Assembly: GCA_964440305.1 (NCBI GenBank)
Contig: CAYTRS010000001.1
Span: 40,175 to 104,174 of the forward strand
Length of the DNA stretch: 64,000 bases
Direction of reading: 5' to 3'
Origin: CAYTRS01 sp964440305
GTDB lineage: Bacteria; Patescibacteriota; Minisyncoccia; Moranbacterales; JAKLHP01
Of the stretch, positions 1-9,619 are shown piece after piece. Each line of letters begins with the position of its first letter. Positions within the stretch are counted from its first letter, which is position 1. A program made the position numbers and the translations under genes. The notes beneath the pieces are model-generated. The model searched no databases. It was not told the origin of the DNA and saw only the letters and a list, made by a program, of their open reading frames with translations.

Positions 1-58
1 TTGTGGCAATGTAAGCCTTTCGTCAAAAAAGGGTAATATTTTTTTAAAGCTTCAATAA

Positions 59-1894
59 ATGGATTCGGTTTTGGAAGAAATACGCTCCAGGATAAACATA
101 GTCGATCTTATAAGCGAATATATCAGAGTTCAAAAAGCAGGCGCTAGTTGGAAAGCGCTTTGTCCTTTTCATCATGAAAAAACTCCTTCTTTTATAATTA
201 GCGAAGAAAAGCAAATTTGGCATTGCTTCGGTTGCGGAAAAGGAGGGGATATTTTTGGTTTTTTGATGGAGATGGAAAGCCTGGAATTCAAAGAAGCGCT
301 CAAAATTCTGGCTGGGAAGGCAGGGGTCATACTTTCCAAGAACAAATTTGATAACTCAGAAAACAAAACCAAGATTTTGGAAATTTTGGAGCTAGCTACC
401 AAGTTTTATGAAAAGCAGCTATGGGAAGGAATGGGAAGAAAAAAAATCCTGCCCTATTTTGAAAAAAGGGGACTCAAGGAAGGAATAATCCGTGAGTTTA
501 GAGTGGGCTATGCCCCTTTAGGATGGAGGAATTTACTGGAATTTTTAACCGGAAGAGGTTATTCAGTACAAGATATCTTCAAATCCGGTCTATTGGTGAA
601 TAAATCAAGTCAGATACTTGATACAAGCCATGAGTTATCTAACTCGCTGATTCAAGGCGGGCAAGCCACAAACTACTACGATCGTTTCCGTGACCGGATT
701 ATGTTTCCAATTGCAGACATTATGGGGCACATAATCGGATTTTCTGGAAGAGTTTCTCCCGGAGGAGACGAATCGAGCGCCAAATACGTAAATACCCCGG
801 AAACCTCGGTTTACCATAAAAGTAGTGTCCTTTATGGCATAGATAAAGCAAAAAAGGAAATAAAAGACAAGAAGTTCACCCTGCTTGTTGAAGGTAATAT
901 TGACGTAATCGCTTCGCATCAGGCAGGAATAAGGAATACGGTGGCAGTTTCTGGAACAGCTTTAACGCCGTCACAGTTAGATATAATCAAAAGGTATGCC
1001 GGCAAAATAAAAATGCTTTATGACATGGACAGCGCCGGGCAAGAAGCTTCCCTGAGGGGAGCCTTTCTTTGTTTCCAAAGAGGAATGGATGTTGATATTG
1101 TGAAACTTTCAGGAGGAAAAGATGCCTCGGAAGCGGTAGAAAAAAATCCCCAGTCTCTCATAGATTCCGTGAATAGCTCCATTCCAGCCATGGAACACTT
1201 AATCGGAACAATTCTTGAAAAACATGGCAAAGAAAAAGCAGAAAACAAAAAAGTCATTGTTTCCGAATTCCTGGACATTATCCAAAATTTTAGCAATCCG
1301 GTTGAGAAGGAATACTGGATAAAAGATTTTTCCCAAAAAACGGGAATTGAAGAAAAAAATATAATAGACTTGGCCAATACCTCGGAGTTCAAAAAAGGGA
1401 AAAGTACGGCTTCCGAAGAATCGGAGGTGGAAGAAAGTAATACGCCCAAAGAAAGCAAGAAAGAGGCGATCAAAAGAAAAATAGCCGGACTGATTATTGC
1501 TAGCCCGATCCTATGGAAAAAAATAATTGCCGATTTCCCAGAAAGTAGTATTCTAGAAAGTGAGGCAATCAGGATGATTTTAGCAAAAGGAAAAGAATCA
1601 GGCTTTGAATTCCAAAAATTCCTATTGGAATTGGGAGAACCCAAGCTTAAGGATTATTTTCAGAAAACTTATTTTGATGCCAAATATCAAAAGCAAAACA
1701 ACGGAAAAATTTCAGAGAGGGAAGAGGATGAAATAAAATTCCTGTTTGAAACTTATTTTCAGGAACTCAAAAAGGAAATACGCAAGGAAAAAATGGTAAC
1801 TATTCTGCAAGACATGCGGAAAGCGGAAGCAAGCGGAGACAGCGATAGCCTAAAAATGTTAATTGAAGAATTTTCAAAAATCTCCAAAGAATAA
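59..1894 (+). CDS. dnaG: DNA primase DnaG
   Basis: Synthesises RNA primers for lagging-strand and origin replication together with the replicative helicase. The N-terminal CHC2 zinc finger is intact (C35, H38, C56, C59 in the pattern CPFH...CFGCG). It is followed by the primase core and a Toprim domain, with the metal-binding motif LLVEGNIDV near residue 277 and DMDSAG near residue 323. The C-terminal third (from about residue 430) is charged and divergent, as expected for a helicase-interaction region. The length of 611 aa is normal for the family. The ATG start gives a standard N-terminus. rpoD follows after a short gap, the classic dnaG-rpoD order. Confidence 0.97.
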   Translation: MDSVLEEIRSRINIVDLISEYIRVQKAGASWKALCPFHHEKTPSFIISEEKQIWHCFGCGKGGDIFGFLMEMESLEFKEALKILAGKAGVILSKNKFDNSENKTKILEILELATKFYEKQLWEGMGRKKILPYFEKRGLKEGIIREFRVGYAPLGWRNLLEFLTGRGYSVQDIFKSGLLVNKSSQILDTSHELSNSLIQGGQATNYYDRFRDRIMFPIADIMGHIIGFSGRVSPGGDESSAKYVNTPETSVYHKSSVLYGIDKAKKEIKDKKFTLLVEGNIDVIASHQAGIRNTVAVSGTALTPSQLDIIKRYAGKIKMLYDMDSAGQEASLRGAFLCFQRGMDVDIVKLSGGKDASEAVEKNPQSLIDSVNSSIPAMEHLIGTILEKHGKEKAENKKVIVSEFLDIIQNFSNPVEKEYWIKDFSQKTGIEEKNIIDLANTSEFKKGKSTASEESEVEESNTPKESKKEAIKRKIAGLIIASPILWKKIIADFPESSILESEAIRMILAKGKESGFEFQKFLLELGEPKLKDYFQKTYFDAKYQKQNNGKISEREEDEIKFLFETYFQELKKEIRKEKMVTILQDMRKAEASGDSDSLKMLIEEFSKISKE

Positions 1895-1951
1895 TAAAAA
1901 TTAACCAAAAGCTGCTGGAAGCTGAATTTGAGCTTGGGGCAGTTTGAATTT

Positions 1952-3253
1952 ATGAAGAAAGGAAAAAAGAAAAATCGAAATTGGAAACTTTCAAGGGGAA
2001 AGAAAGAAAAAAATAACAAAAGAAATTCCAAAAAAAATGTTTTCAGGCATGAAAAAAAGAAAAAGAAAAAAATAACAAAAGAAAAAAAATCAATAAGGAG
2101 AAAGGGAAGGCAGGAAAATCTGGAAAAAAGGGAGGGAATGGAAGAAAAAGAAATTGACGGAGCTGTTTTGATAGAAGAATTGATTGCAAGAGGAAAACAA
2201 AGGGGATTTATTACGGAAGACGAGATTATTCATGTTATGCCGGACATGGAAAGGGAACTGGAGGACCTCGAGAATCTTTATGAAAGACTGGAAACTTCGG
2301 GAATTAAAATTGTCAGCTCTGAAGGAATGCTCGATATAGATTCCAAAAAAGAATCGGAAGAATATGAAAAAAAGAAAAAGCGCGGAAAGGGAAGCATTAT
2401 TCTGGATGAAGAAATTCCCAGTGATTCTTATGATCTAGTCCAGATATACCTCCGGGAAATTGGAAGAGTTCCTCTTTTGAGCGCTGAGGAAGAAATAAAA
2501 CTGGCCAAGGCGATTGAAAAGGGGGATTTAGCGGCAAGAAAAAGACTGACGGAATCAAATTTGCGGCTAGTGGTGAGTATTGCCAAGAAATATGTTGGGC
2601 GCTCCCACAATCTTTCACTTTTGGACCTGGTTCAAGAGGGAAATATCGGGCTTTTCCGAGCAGTGGAAAAATTCGATTATCATAAGGGTTATAAATTTTC
2701 TACCTATGCCACCTGGTGGATTAGGCAGGCGATAACCCGAGCATTGGCAGACCAGTCAAGAACTATCAGAATTCCTGTCCACATGGTGGAAACGATCAAT
2801 AAATATACTCAAATTACCAGAAGACTCGTCCAAGAACTGGGAAGGGAGCCGCTTCCTGAAGAAATTGCGGCAGAAATGAACATAGATGTTGATAAAATAA
2901 GGCACATCCAAAAAATTTCCCAAGAAACAGTTCCCCTGGAGACTCCTGTTGGAGGCAATGATGATGACAGCGTACTGGGGGATTTCATAGAAGATACGGA
3001 AACTGTGATGCCTTACCAATCTGCCTCTCGAAAGCTGCTCAAGAATCATATAACGGAAGTGCTGGATGAACTTACTCCAAGGGAGCAAAAAATTCTAAAA
3101 ATCCGCTTCGGACTGGAAGACGGCATCACTAGAACACTAGAAGAAGTTGGCCTGGAGTTCGGAGTTACCCGCGAACGCATCCGCCAAATTGAAGCCAAGG
3201 CGCTGGAAAAAATTCGGGCGCACCAGGCGATAAGAAAATTGAGGGACTACTAA
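1952..3253 (+). CDS. rpoD: Primary sigma factor (sigma-70, RpoD/SigA)
   Basis: Housekeeping sigma factor directing RNA polymerase to promoters. Region 1.1-like sequence ([20 protein letters not shown]) is followed by region 1.2 ([18 protein letters not shown]), region 2 ([27 protein letters not shown]), region 3 ([19 protein letters not shown]) and a region 4 helix-turn-helix ([20 protein letters not shown]). The frame is open from a TTG at 1928. The ATG at 1952 is a better start, and an ATG at 2138 right after GGGAGGGA would give a protein of normal length. The 62 residues between 1952 and 2138 are a lysine/arginine-rich extension, so the true start is uncertain. The consensus-type promoters seen elsewhere in the window fit a standard sigma-70. 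Confidence 0.95.
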   Translation: MKKGKKKNRNWKLSRGKKEKNNKRNSKKNVFRHEKKKKKKITKEKKSIRRKGRQENLEKREGMEEKEIDGAVLIEELIARGKQRGFITEDEIIHVMPDMERELEDLENLYERLETSGIKIVSSEGMLDIDSKKESEEYEKKKKRGKGSIILDEEIPSDSYDLVQIYLREIGRVPLLSAEEEIKLAKAIEKGDLAARKRLTESNLRLVVSIAKKYVGRSHNLSLLDLVQEGNIGLFRAVEKFDYHKGYKFSTYATWWIRQAITRALADQSRTIRIPVHMVETINKYTQITRRLVQELGREPLPEEIAAEMNIDVDKIRHIQKISQETVPLETPVGGNDDDSVLGDFIEDTETVMPYQSASRKLLKNHITEVLDELTPREQKILKIRFGLEDGITRTLEEVGLEFGVTRERIRQIEAKALEKIRAHQAIRKLRDY

Positions 3254-3273
3254 ATTTGTGTTAATATTGGAAT

Positions 3274-5673
3274 ATGGGAAGAAAGAAAAAACAAAATTCA
3301 GAAAAGAGAGATTTGAGTTATAAAGAAAAATTAAAAAGGGAAGCAAGATTGTCGATCCCGGGAGATGCCAAAAGGAATATACTGGCTATATTTTTGTTTT
3401 CTTTGGCCATACTTTTTATACTGGGTTTTTTTGAAAAAGCCGGAACTTTAGGAAACTATTTTGAAAAAATAGGGAGTTTTCTTTTTGGCTGGGGAAAATG
3501 GATTTTTCCCCTGTTTTTGATTTTGAGCGGAATAGTGCTTCTTTTCAGAAAAAGGTTTTCTTTTTATGTTTTCAAGATTTTCGGAGTAGTTCTGATATTT
3601 TTTAGCTTTCTGGGATTTTTCCACGTTTATCTTAATACAGAAGAAATGCTGGAAATCGCTGCTTCCGGAGGCGGAGGAGGATATGTGGGATATGCCATTG
3701 CCATTGCACTTGTCAAAACAACTGGAGTTTTTGCTGGAACGGTTATTTTGATTGCGATTTTTTTAATGGGAGTAGTTATGGCTTTTAACTTTTCTTTTGC
3801 TTGGCTGGCAAGTAAGGTCAGTTTGCTTAAAAACTTGTTCAAGAAAGAAGAAATAATGGAGGAAAATGAACAAGAAAAAAATAAGTCCGAAGAACCTATC
3901 GCCAAAGAGCCCGAAAAAGAATTGGAAAAAGAGCCTGTCGTAGATATGGAAACGATTGTGGCGGAAAATAATATTAAAAATATAAAGTTTCCTGAAAAAA
4001 CAAAATTGAATCCTCAGCTTAAAGAATCTGGTAAAAATGAAAATCCGGAAATGGATTATGCTCACTTTATTGAAGAAAAAAAACCAATCAAAGGATCGGA
4101 AACAAATAAATCAAAATGGATTTTTCCTCCGCTTAGTCTTTTAAAATATTCATCAAAAAAGCCTGAGGGGGGGAATGTTGATGAAAAAGCTGAAATAATA
4201 AAAAAAACACTTGAACAATTCGGTATTAAGGTGGAAGATATTGAAAATAAAGTCGGTCCAACTGTAACGCAATACAGTTTTCGCCCCGCTTTTGGAGTAA
4301 AATTAAACAGAATTACGGCTCTTAACAGTAACTTGGCCCTGGCTTTGGCCGCCAAATCAATAAGAATAGAAGCTCCCATACCGGGAAAATCGCTAGTAGG
4401 AATAGAAGTTCCTAATGAAATAGTTGCTGAAATCAGACTTAGGGAAATTCTGGAGAGCGAACTCTGGCGAAAAGAAAGCAAATCGAACTTAACCATAGCT
4501 CTGGGAAAAGACGTTAATGGAGACTACATTACCGCCGACCTTGATAAAATGCCCCACCTTATGATCGCAGGAGCCACAAATACCGGAAAAAGTGTTTGTA
4601 TTAATTCTGTTATTCTTTCTCTACTTTACCGTAATTCTCCGGAAGATTTGAAATTCATATTGATTGACCCAAAAAGAGTAGAGCTTTCTCTTTATGATAA
4701 AATACCCCACCTTATAACAGGGGTTATTGTTGAAAACGGAAAAGTTGTTAATGTGCTAAAGTGGGCAATTGGGGAAATGGACAAAAGGTATCAGCTTCTT
4801 CAGGACTCAGGTTCAAAGGATATTGCTTCATACAATCAAAAAGCTCGTTCCGGAACAGTTATAAAATTCACTGATCCGGAAACAAAAAAGCAAGGGGAGA
4901 AAAAACTAGGAAAACTCCCATACATTGTGATAGTAATTGATGAACTTGCCGATCTTATGCTTTCGCACGGAAAAGATGTAGAAGCCGCGATAATCAGAAT
5001 CGCCCAAATGGCAAGGGCAGTTGGGATTCATTTGATTGTTTCCACTCAAAAACCAATAGTAACTGTAGTTACCGGGCTTATCAAATCTAACATTACCACT
5101 CGCATAGCCTTTAAAGTTGCATCTCTTATGGATTCCCGAACCATTTTGGATTATAGCGGAGCAGAAAAGCTCTTGGGCAATGGGGACATGCTATATTTAA
5201 CATCAAATTTTTCAAGCCCGAAAAGAATTCAAGGTGCCCTTGTTTCAGAATCGGAAGTTAAGCAAGTGGTAGATTTTATAAAAAATCAAAAAGTAGGAGA
5301 GGATGAAAAAGAAGAAAAAGAAGATATTTTAAATTCAGATGGTAACCTTCAGGAAAACTTCAATTTCAGTCCTATAAATATTGATGCCGAAAATTTTGAT
5401 GAAGACCGATTATACGAAGAAGCTAAAAAAATAATTATTGAAGCGAAAAAAGCCTCTGCTTCACTTCTGCAGCGCCGTTTAAGGATAGGCTATTCTAGGG
5501 CAGCAAGAATGCTGGATTCTCTTGAGAAAAAGGGGATAATTGGTCCGGCCGATGGATCAAAGCCAAGAGAGATTCTCGTTTTGGAGAATAATTCCTCTGG
5601 TTTTAATAAGGAGCTTGAGTATAACAATCCTTCAGAAGATCAGGAAATCAGGGATAATAAATGGCAGACGTAA
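3274..5673 (+). CDS. ftsK: DNA translocase FtsK/SpoIIIE
   Basis: Septum-located, ATP-driven DNA pump that clears chromosomes at division. The N-terminal 180 residues contain about four hydrophobic membrane segments. A charged linker rich in Glu and Lys follows (about 190-300). The motor domain has a Walker A motif GATNTGKSV near residue 432 and a Walker B-type VIVIDELADLM near residue 550. The C-terminal gamma winged-helix domain (about 705-770, LLQRRLRIGYSRAARMLDSL) would read polarity sequences. The length of 799 aa is typical. The start is 20 bases after the rpoD stop and there is no clear Shine-Dalgarno. Confidence 0.96.
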   Translation: MGRKKKQNSEKRDLSYKEKLKREARLSIPGDAKRNILAIFLFSLAILFILGFFEKAGTLGNYFEKIGSFLFGWGKWIFPLFLILSGIVLLFRKRFSFYVFKIFGVVLIFFSFLGFFHVYLNTEEMLEIAASGGGGGYVGYAIAIALVKTTGVFAGTVILIAIFLMGVVMAFNFSFAWLASKVSLLKNLFKKEEIMEENEQEKNKSEEPIAKEPEKELEKEPVVDMETIVAENNIKNIKFPEKTKLNPQLKESGKNENPEMDYAHFIEEKKPIKGSETNKSKWIFPPLSLLKYSSKKPEGGNVDEKAEIIKKTLEQFGIKVEDIENKVGPTVTQYSFRPAFGVKLNRITALNSNLALALAAKSIRIEAPIPGKSLVGIEVPNEIVAEIRLREILESELWRKESKSNLTIALGKDVNGDYITADLDKMPHLMIAGATNTGKSVCINSVILSLLYRNSPEDLKFILIDPKRVELSLYDKIPHLITGVIVENGKVVNVLKWAIGEMDKRYQLLQDSGSKDIASYNQKARSGTVIKFTDPETKKQGEKKLGKLPYIVIVIDELADLMLSHGKDVEAAIIRIAQMARAVGIHLIVSTQKPIVTVVTGLIKSNITTRIAFKVASLMDSRTILDYSGAEKLLGNGDMLYLTSNFSSPKRIQGALVSESEVKQVVDFIKNQKVGEDEKEEKEDILNSDGNLQENFNFSPINIDAENFDEDRLYEEAKKIIIEAKKASASLLQRRLRIGYSRAARMLDSLEKKGIIGPADGSKPREILVLENNSSGFNKELEYNNPSEDQEIRDNKWQT

Positions 5674-5723
5674 AATACGGCAAGTTAATTGATTTTTTAG
5701 TCCAAAATTGGTAGCATAAAATT

Positions 5724-6710
5724 ATGGCGAAAAGCGAATTTGTCAGAAAAAGCATCGGCACATTGACGTTGGGGGAAAAGCTGAGAAAAGTCAGGAGTGA
5801 AAAAAGAATTACCCTAAATGAAGTTTCAAAAAATACTAAAATTCAAAATAAATACCTGGAATTTTTGGAAAACGGAGAATATGACAAATTGCCCAGCGAT
5901 GTTTATGTTAAAGGATTTTTAAGAAGCTATGCTTATTATCTGGGGATAGAAGAAAGTATTTTGATAAAGCTTTATGAGAGGGAAAAAAACATAAACAAGG
6001 TAATTAAAAAAGGAAACGACCGAGAAAAGCCGGCGAAACCAATAAAGCTTTCCACCTTTGCCATAACTCCGAGAATGATTTTTCTTCTTGCGGTTTCCTT
6101 GCTTGTTTTTTTAGGATTTTCCTATCTTTACAGAGAAGCCAATTTGTTTTTTTCCAGTCCCCGGCTTATTATTTTAGAGCCGGAGGATAATTCTGAAGTC
6201 AATGAAGACCTGGTAAAGATAGAAGGAATTTCAGAGAAAGACTCAGAAGTCTCGATAAACGGCCAGAATGTCTTGGTGGACGAAGATGGAAAATTTTCCG
6301 GAACCTTGAGCCTCCAAAGCGGAATAAATAGCATTGTTATTAGGTCAAAAAACAGATTTGACAAGGAATCCGCCAAAACAATTTCAATTAACAATAGCCG
6401 AAAAATAGAAGCCGAAAATAGCGCTGAAGAGGGAATAAATGAATCCGGAGTAAATGCGGAACCAAATAGCAAGCTTATGCTTGAAGTTCTTGTTTCTTCC
6501 GATCCAACTTGGATTTCCATTGAAGCGGACGGCAATCTGGTTTTTAGCGGGACACTTGCCCCTGATATTGTGAAAAAATTCGAAGCCAAAGAAGAATTTT
6601 CCATATCTTCCGGAAAAGGAAAAAGTACTCACATAAAAGTAAACGGGGAAGACAGGGGAGTAATCAGTGAAAGTGCGGGATCGGTGGAAAAAGTAATTAT
6701 AAAAAAGTAA
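5724..6710 (+). CDS. RodZ-like helix-turn-helix membrane protein
   Basis: Predicted cytoskeletal or cell-shape adaptor. Residues about 14-80 form a cytoplasmic Xre/HTH_25-like domain (LGEKLRKVRSEKRITLNEVS...YVKGFLRSYA), the RodZ signature. One transmembrane helix lies near 118-136. The outside part has a beta-rich Ig/glucodextranase-like domain (about 143-222; EPEDNSEV, VSINGQNVLVDEDGKFSG). It ends with a DUF4115-like domain (LEVLVSSDPTWISIEADG), the usual RodZ C-terminus. The mreB found 56 kb away would be its partner. The extra Ig-like domain between membrane and DUF4115 is common in candidate-phyla proteins as far as I know. Confidence 0.85.
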   Translation: MAKSEFVRKSIGTLTLGEKLRKVRSEKRITLNEVSKNTKIQNKYLEFLENGEYDKLPSDVYVKGFLRSYAYYLGIEESILIKLYEREKNINKVIKKGNDREKPAKPIKLSTFAITPRMIFLLAVSLLVFLGFSYLYREANLFFSSPRLIILEPEDNSEVNEDLVKIEGISEKDSEVSINGQNVLVDEDGKFSGTLSLQSGINSIVIRSKNRFDKESAKTISINNSRKIEAENSAEEGINESGVNAEPNSKLMLEVLVSSDPTWISIEADGNLVFSGTLAPDIVKKFEAKEEFSISSGKGKSTHIKVNGEDRGVISESAGSVEKVIIKK

Positions 6711-6736
6711 TCAATAAATTTTTTTAAGTTAATCTT

Positions 6737-7741
6737 ATGGCCAAAAGCTCTACAGAAAAAAACAAGGGAGAAATAAGCGATGTTGACAAAGTAGTTGAAG
6801 AAATTAAAGATAAATTTGGAGAAGGAATGATCATGAAACTGGGGGATGTTCGGAAAGTGGATGTGGAGGCGATCCCGACCGGATCCATCTCATTGGATAT
6901 CGCCTTGGGAATAGGCGGAGTGCCGAGGGGAAGAGTTGTTGAAATTTATGGTCCTGAATCTTCCGGAAAAACCACGCTTGCTCTTCATGTCATTGCTAAT
7001 GCCCAGAAAACCGGAGGGACAGCAGCTTTTGTAGATGCAGAACATGCGCTTGACCCGGAATATGCCAAAAAAATAGGGGTTAAAATAAACGACCTTCTTA
7101 TTTCCCAGCCGGATACTGGAGAACAGGCATTGGATATTGTCGAAACACTGGTTCGTTCCGGAGCGGTGGACATCATTGTTGTTGATTCGGTAGCGGCGCT
7201 TGTTCCCAGGGCGGAAATTGAAGGGGATATGGGCGATCAGCATATCGGAAGGCAAGCGAGATTAATGTCCCAAGCTCTGCGCAAACTCACGGCAATAATC
7301 GCAAAATCAAGAACTATCGTGATTTTCATCAATCAAATCAGGATGAAAATAGGCATAATGTTTGGAAATCCGGAAACTACGACCGGCGGGCAGGCTTTGA
7401 AATTTTATTCTTCTGTAAGAATTGAAGTGCGCCGAAGCGCCCAGATTAAGAAAGGAGAAGAAGTAGTGGGAAACAGAACTAAGGCAAAAATAGTTAAAAA
7501 TAAAGTAGCTCCCCCGTTCAAGACGGCGGAATTTGATATTATGTATAACGAGGGAATTTCTTGGAGCGGAGATCTTTTAGACTGTGCGGTGAAATATGAA
7601 GTGATTTTAAAATCTGGAAATTCCTATGCTTTTGAAGGAGAAAAACTCGGAACCGGAAGGGAAAACGCCAGAGTTTACCTCAAAGACAATCCAAAAACTG
7701 CTTCAAAAATAGTGCATAAAATAAAGGAAAAGATAAAATAG
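6737..7741 (+). CDS. recA: Recombinase RecA
   Basis: Strand-exchange ATPase for homologous recombination and the SOS response. Walker [10 protein letters not shown], Walker B-type [10 protein letters not shown], the L1 region ([22 protein letters not shown]) and L2 ([21 protein letters not shown]) are all present and colinear. The 334-aa length is slightly short because the acidic C-terminal tail is reduced. It starts 26 bases after the RodZ-like gene and is followed 8 bases later by a pilin gene, so all three may be cotranscribed. Confidence 0.98.
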   Translation: MAKSSTEKNKGEISDVDKVVEEIKDKFGEGMIMKLGDVRKVDVEAIPTGSISLDIALGIGGVPRGRVVEIYGPESSGKTTLALHVIANAQKTGGTAAFVDAEHALDPEYAKKIGVKINDLLISQPDTGEQALDIVETLVRSGAVDIIVVDSVAALVPRAEIEGDMGDQHIGRQARLMSQALRKLTAIIAKSRTIVIFINQIRMKIGIMFGNPETTTGGQALKFYSSVRIEVRRSAQIKKGEEVVGNRTKAKIVKNKVAPPFKTAEFDIMYNEGISWSGDLLDCAVKYEVILKSGNSYAFEGEKLGTGRENARVYLKDNPKTASKIVHKIKEKIK

Positions 7742-7749
7742 CAAAAAAT

Positions 7750-8235
7750 ATGTTTAACAGAACGGCAAAAGTAGCCTTCTTGCTGATTTTTCTGGGAATA
7801 ATTTTATTTCCGCGGGTTTCTCTAGGTCAAATTTGTATTGAAGGGGAAGAAGGGGTTGTTCCTTGCGGACGGAGTTGTGATGTAGAATCTACTCCGGGAG
7901 ATGAAACTGCTCCTTGTACGCTTTGCCATCTAATTGTAGGAATAAAGGCTTTAATTGACTTCGGGATGAAAATTTTGGTTTACGCGGCAATTTTGGTAAT
8001 TGTCATAGCAGGCATATTTTATATTGTTTCAACAGGAAATACGGAAATGATGGCCAAGGCGAAAAAAACTCTTTGGAACGTGCTTACCGGCTTTGCTTTA
8101 GTCTTGGGCGCGTGGCTTATTGTGAATGTTGTTTTAGTTTGGCTTTTGCCTACCCGGGAAGACTTTGGAATAGAAAGGACTTCCTGGAGTGATATTGAAT
8201 GTTCCACGGAAAGTTCGGTGGTCTTGCCAGAATAA
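7750..8235 (+). CDS. TrbC/VirB2-type pilin-like membrane protein
   Basis: 161-aa protein with a signal peptide (residues about 7-26, FLLIFLGIILFPRVSLGQ), a short Cys-rich stretch (CIEGEEGVVPCGRSC, CTLCHL) and two C-terminal hydrophobic helices (about 66-93 and 103-126). Between the helices lies the polar turn STGNTEMMAKAKKTLWN. This is the pattern of type IV secretion pilins of the TrbC/VirB2 kind, which are very common as solitary genes in Patescibacteria. No other secretion-system gene is seen nearby. A function in pilus formation, attachment or DNA uptake is inference. Confidence 0.75.
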   Translation: MFNRTAKVAFLLIFLGIILFPRVSLGQICIEGEEGVVPCGRSCDVESTPGDETAPCTLCHLIVGIKALIDFGMKILVYAAILVIVIAGIFYIVSTGNTEMMAKAKKTLWNVLTGFALVLGAWLIVNVVLVWLLPTREDFGIERTSWSDIECSTESSVVLPE

Positions 8236-8256
8236 AAGTTTCATAGTACTATTAAG

Positions 8257-8262
8257 TATAAT
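8257..8262 (+). promoter_or_regulatory. Probable -10 box of the rpsF operon
   Basis: A perfect TATAAT lies between the pilin stop and the structured rpsF leader, placing transcription start near 8269, just before the first leader stem. No convincing -35 is seen at 17 bp spacing. Confidence 0.5.
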
Positions 8263-8271
8263 AAAATACGA

Positions 8272-8358
8272 GAAAGTCCCGATTTATCTCGCCCTCTGAA
8301 GAGGAAGGATAGGATAAAGGCAATCCGCTGGATAAGGGCTTTCTTGGCGGATTTTTTT
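8272..8358 (+). promoter_or_regulatory. Structured rpsF leader, candidate attenuator
   Basis: About 90 nt upstream of rpsF fold into nested stems. GAAAGTCCC (8272-8280) can pair with GGGCTTTC (8336-8343), TTTATC (8283-8288) with GATAAA (8313-8318), and CCTC (8293-8296) with GAGG (8301-8304) over a TGAA tetraloop. A terminator-like hairpin AATCCGC (8322-8328)/GCGGATT (8347-8353) runs into seven Ts. Its loop contains the 3' strand of the first stem, so the two folds compete or form a pseudoknot. The S6:S18 complex is known to bind its own mRNA in many bacteria. Whether this is that motif cannot be decided by eye. Confidence 0.55.
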
Positions 8359-8381
8359 AATTTATTTAAGCTGTGAAAATT

Positions 8382-8840
8382 ATGCAATACGAAATCTGTT
8401 TTCTAACGGGAGAATCCAAAGAAGCGGAGCTTTCTAAAATCAAGGGAGAAATAAGGGAAATAATTGAAAAAGAAGGAGGAAAAATTTCCGATGCTGAATT
8501 TTTCGAAAAAAGAAAGATGGCCTATAGGGTAAAGGGAGAGGTAAGAGGAACTTATACCGCTTGGCGTTTTGATTTTGAAAAAAATGAAGATTCGGAGAAA
8601 GATCAGGATGCGATAGAAAGCATTACCAGGAAAATAAACCTGAATTCAAATATTCTGCGCTTTATAATCGTGAAAGCTGAAGAGTTTTCTCAGATGATTC
8701 TGGAAGAAAAGAAGGGAAGCAAAGAAAAGAAAATTCCAAAAGAAGAAGTTAAAAAAACTGTTTCTCCTGATGAGAAAAAAACGGAAAAAGCTTCAGAGGA
8801 CAGCATCGACAAAAAATTGGAAGAAATACTTAACATATAA
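8382..8840 (+). CDS. rpsF: 30S ribosomal protein S6
   Basis: Small-subunit protein that pairs with S18 on the platform. The S6 fold is recognisable: an N-terminal strand (MQYEICFLTGES), IIEKEGGKISDAEFFEKRKMAY, and NLNSNILRFIIVKAEE. The last 45 or so residues are a Lys/Glu-rich disordered tail, longer than in model S6 proteins. The frame is open from a GTG at 8373, but the ATG at 8382 gives the canonical N-terminus. It is first in an rpsF-ssb-rpsR operon. Confidence 0.92.
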   Translation: MQYEICFLTGESKEAELSKIKGEIREIIEKEGGKISDAEFFEKRKMAYRVKGEVRGTYTAWRFDFEKNEDSEKDQDAIESITRKINLNSNILRFIIVKAEEFSQMILEEKKGSKEKKIPKEEVKKTVSPDEKKTEKASEDSIDKKLEEILNI

Positions 8841-8900
8841 TTTCCTAAGCAGGCTCTCAAGCAGAGTGTCGTGTTGCGAAACTCAAGAGCCAAGAAAAAT

Positions 8901-9383
8901 ATGAATGTTAATAAAGCTATTTTAGTGGGAAATGTTACCCGCGATCCGGAAATCCGCACCACGCAATCCGGACAAACTGTGGCGGCTTTCGGGCTTGCCA
9001 CCAACCGCTATTGGACCGGAAAAGACGGCCAAAAGCAGGAGCAAGTTGAATTTCACAATGTTGTTCTATGGGGAAGGCTTGCGGAAATCGCCGGACAATA
9101 TTTGACTAAAGGACAGTCGGTTTATATAGAGGGAAGGATTCAGACTAGAACCTATACCGCCAAAGACGGAACAGAAAAAAGGATAACGGAAATAGTCGGA
9201 GAAAATATGCAGCTAGGAAGCAGACGTCAGGGGGGATATTCCTCTCCTGGTTCTCAACAACCTGCCCAATCCGCAAAATCTTTTAATAAAGACCAAAACC
9301 AAGAAACTGCCAAAGAAGAAATTCCCACTATTAATCTGGAAGATGAGAGAGAAGAAGTGAAAATCAGCGATGTCCCATTTTAA
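8901..9383 (+). CDS. ssb: Single-stranded DNA-binding protein
   Basis: Coats single-stranded DNA in replication and repair. The OB-fold is complete (NKAILVGNVTRDPEIRTTQS, FGLATNRYW, FHNVVLWGRLAEIAGQYL, QSVYIEGRIQTR). A Gly/Gln/Ser-rich linker follows, ending in an acidic tip (EEVKISDVPF) that matches the partner-binding C-terminal peptide. The frame is open upstream to a GTG at 8871. The ATG at 8901 is preferred because MNVNKAILVG is the family N-terminus. It lies between rpsF and rpsR as in many bacteria. Confidence 0.96.
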   Translation: MNVNKAILVGNVTRDPEIRTTQSGQTVAAFGLATNRYWTGKDGQKQEQVEFHNVVLWGRLAEIAGQYLTKGQSVYIEGRIQTRTYTAKDGTEKRITEIVGENMQLGSRRQGGYSSPGSQQPAQSAKSFNKDQNQETAKEEIPTINLEDEREEVKISDVPF

Positions 9384-9412
9384 CAATTAATCAATAATAA
9401 ATTATTATTTTT

Positions 9413-9619
9413 ATGGAAAGGAAAATTTGCCAGTTTTGCGACCAAAAAATCAAAGCTATTGATTATAAAGACGCTTATTTTTTGCGCCGTTTCATGAATT
9501 CTCAGGGAAAGATTTATCCCCCGAAAAAGTTTGGAATATGCACTAAGCATCAAAGACTTCTAGCTCAAGCGATAAAAAGAGCCCGTGTTATGGCGCTGGT
9601 GCCTTTTGTGATAAAGTAG
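9413..9619 (+). CDS. rpsR: 30S ribosomal protein S18
   Basis: 68-aa S18, the S6 partner. Family motifs are present: IDYKDAYFLRRFMNSQGKI and GICTKHQRLLAQAIKRARVMALVPF. Two N-terminal cysteines (CQFCDQK) plus C41 suggest a zinc-binding version, as in many S18 proteins. It is last in the rpsF-ssb-rpsR operon. The spacer before it is AT-rich with no Shine-Dalgarno. Confidence 0.95.
   Translation: MERKICQFCDQKIKAIDYKDAYFLRRFMNSQGKIYPPKKFGICTKHQRLLAQAIKRARVMALVPFVIK

Noticed and set aside
635..1644. Long minus-strand open frames opposite dnaG, and similar ones opposite other genes
   Set aside because: They lie fully within well-supported genes on the other strand and show no domain or composition of real proteins.
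7750..8235. A full type IV secretion locus around the pilin
   Set aside because: Neighbouring genes are recA and rpsF. No VirB4, VirB6 or VirD4 homologue is in the window.
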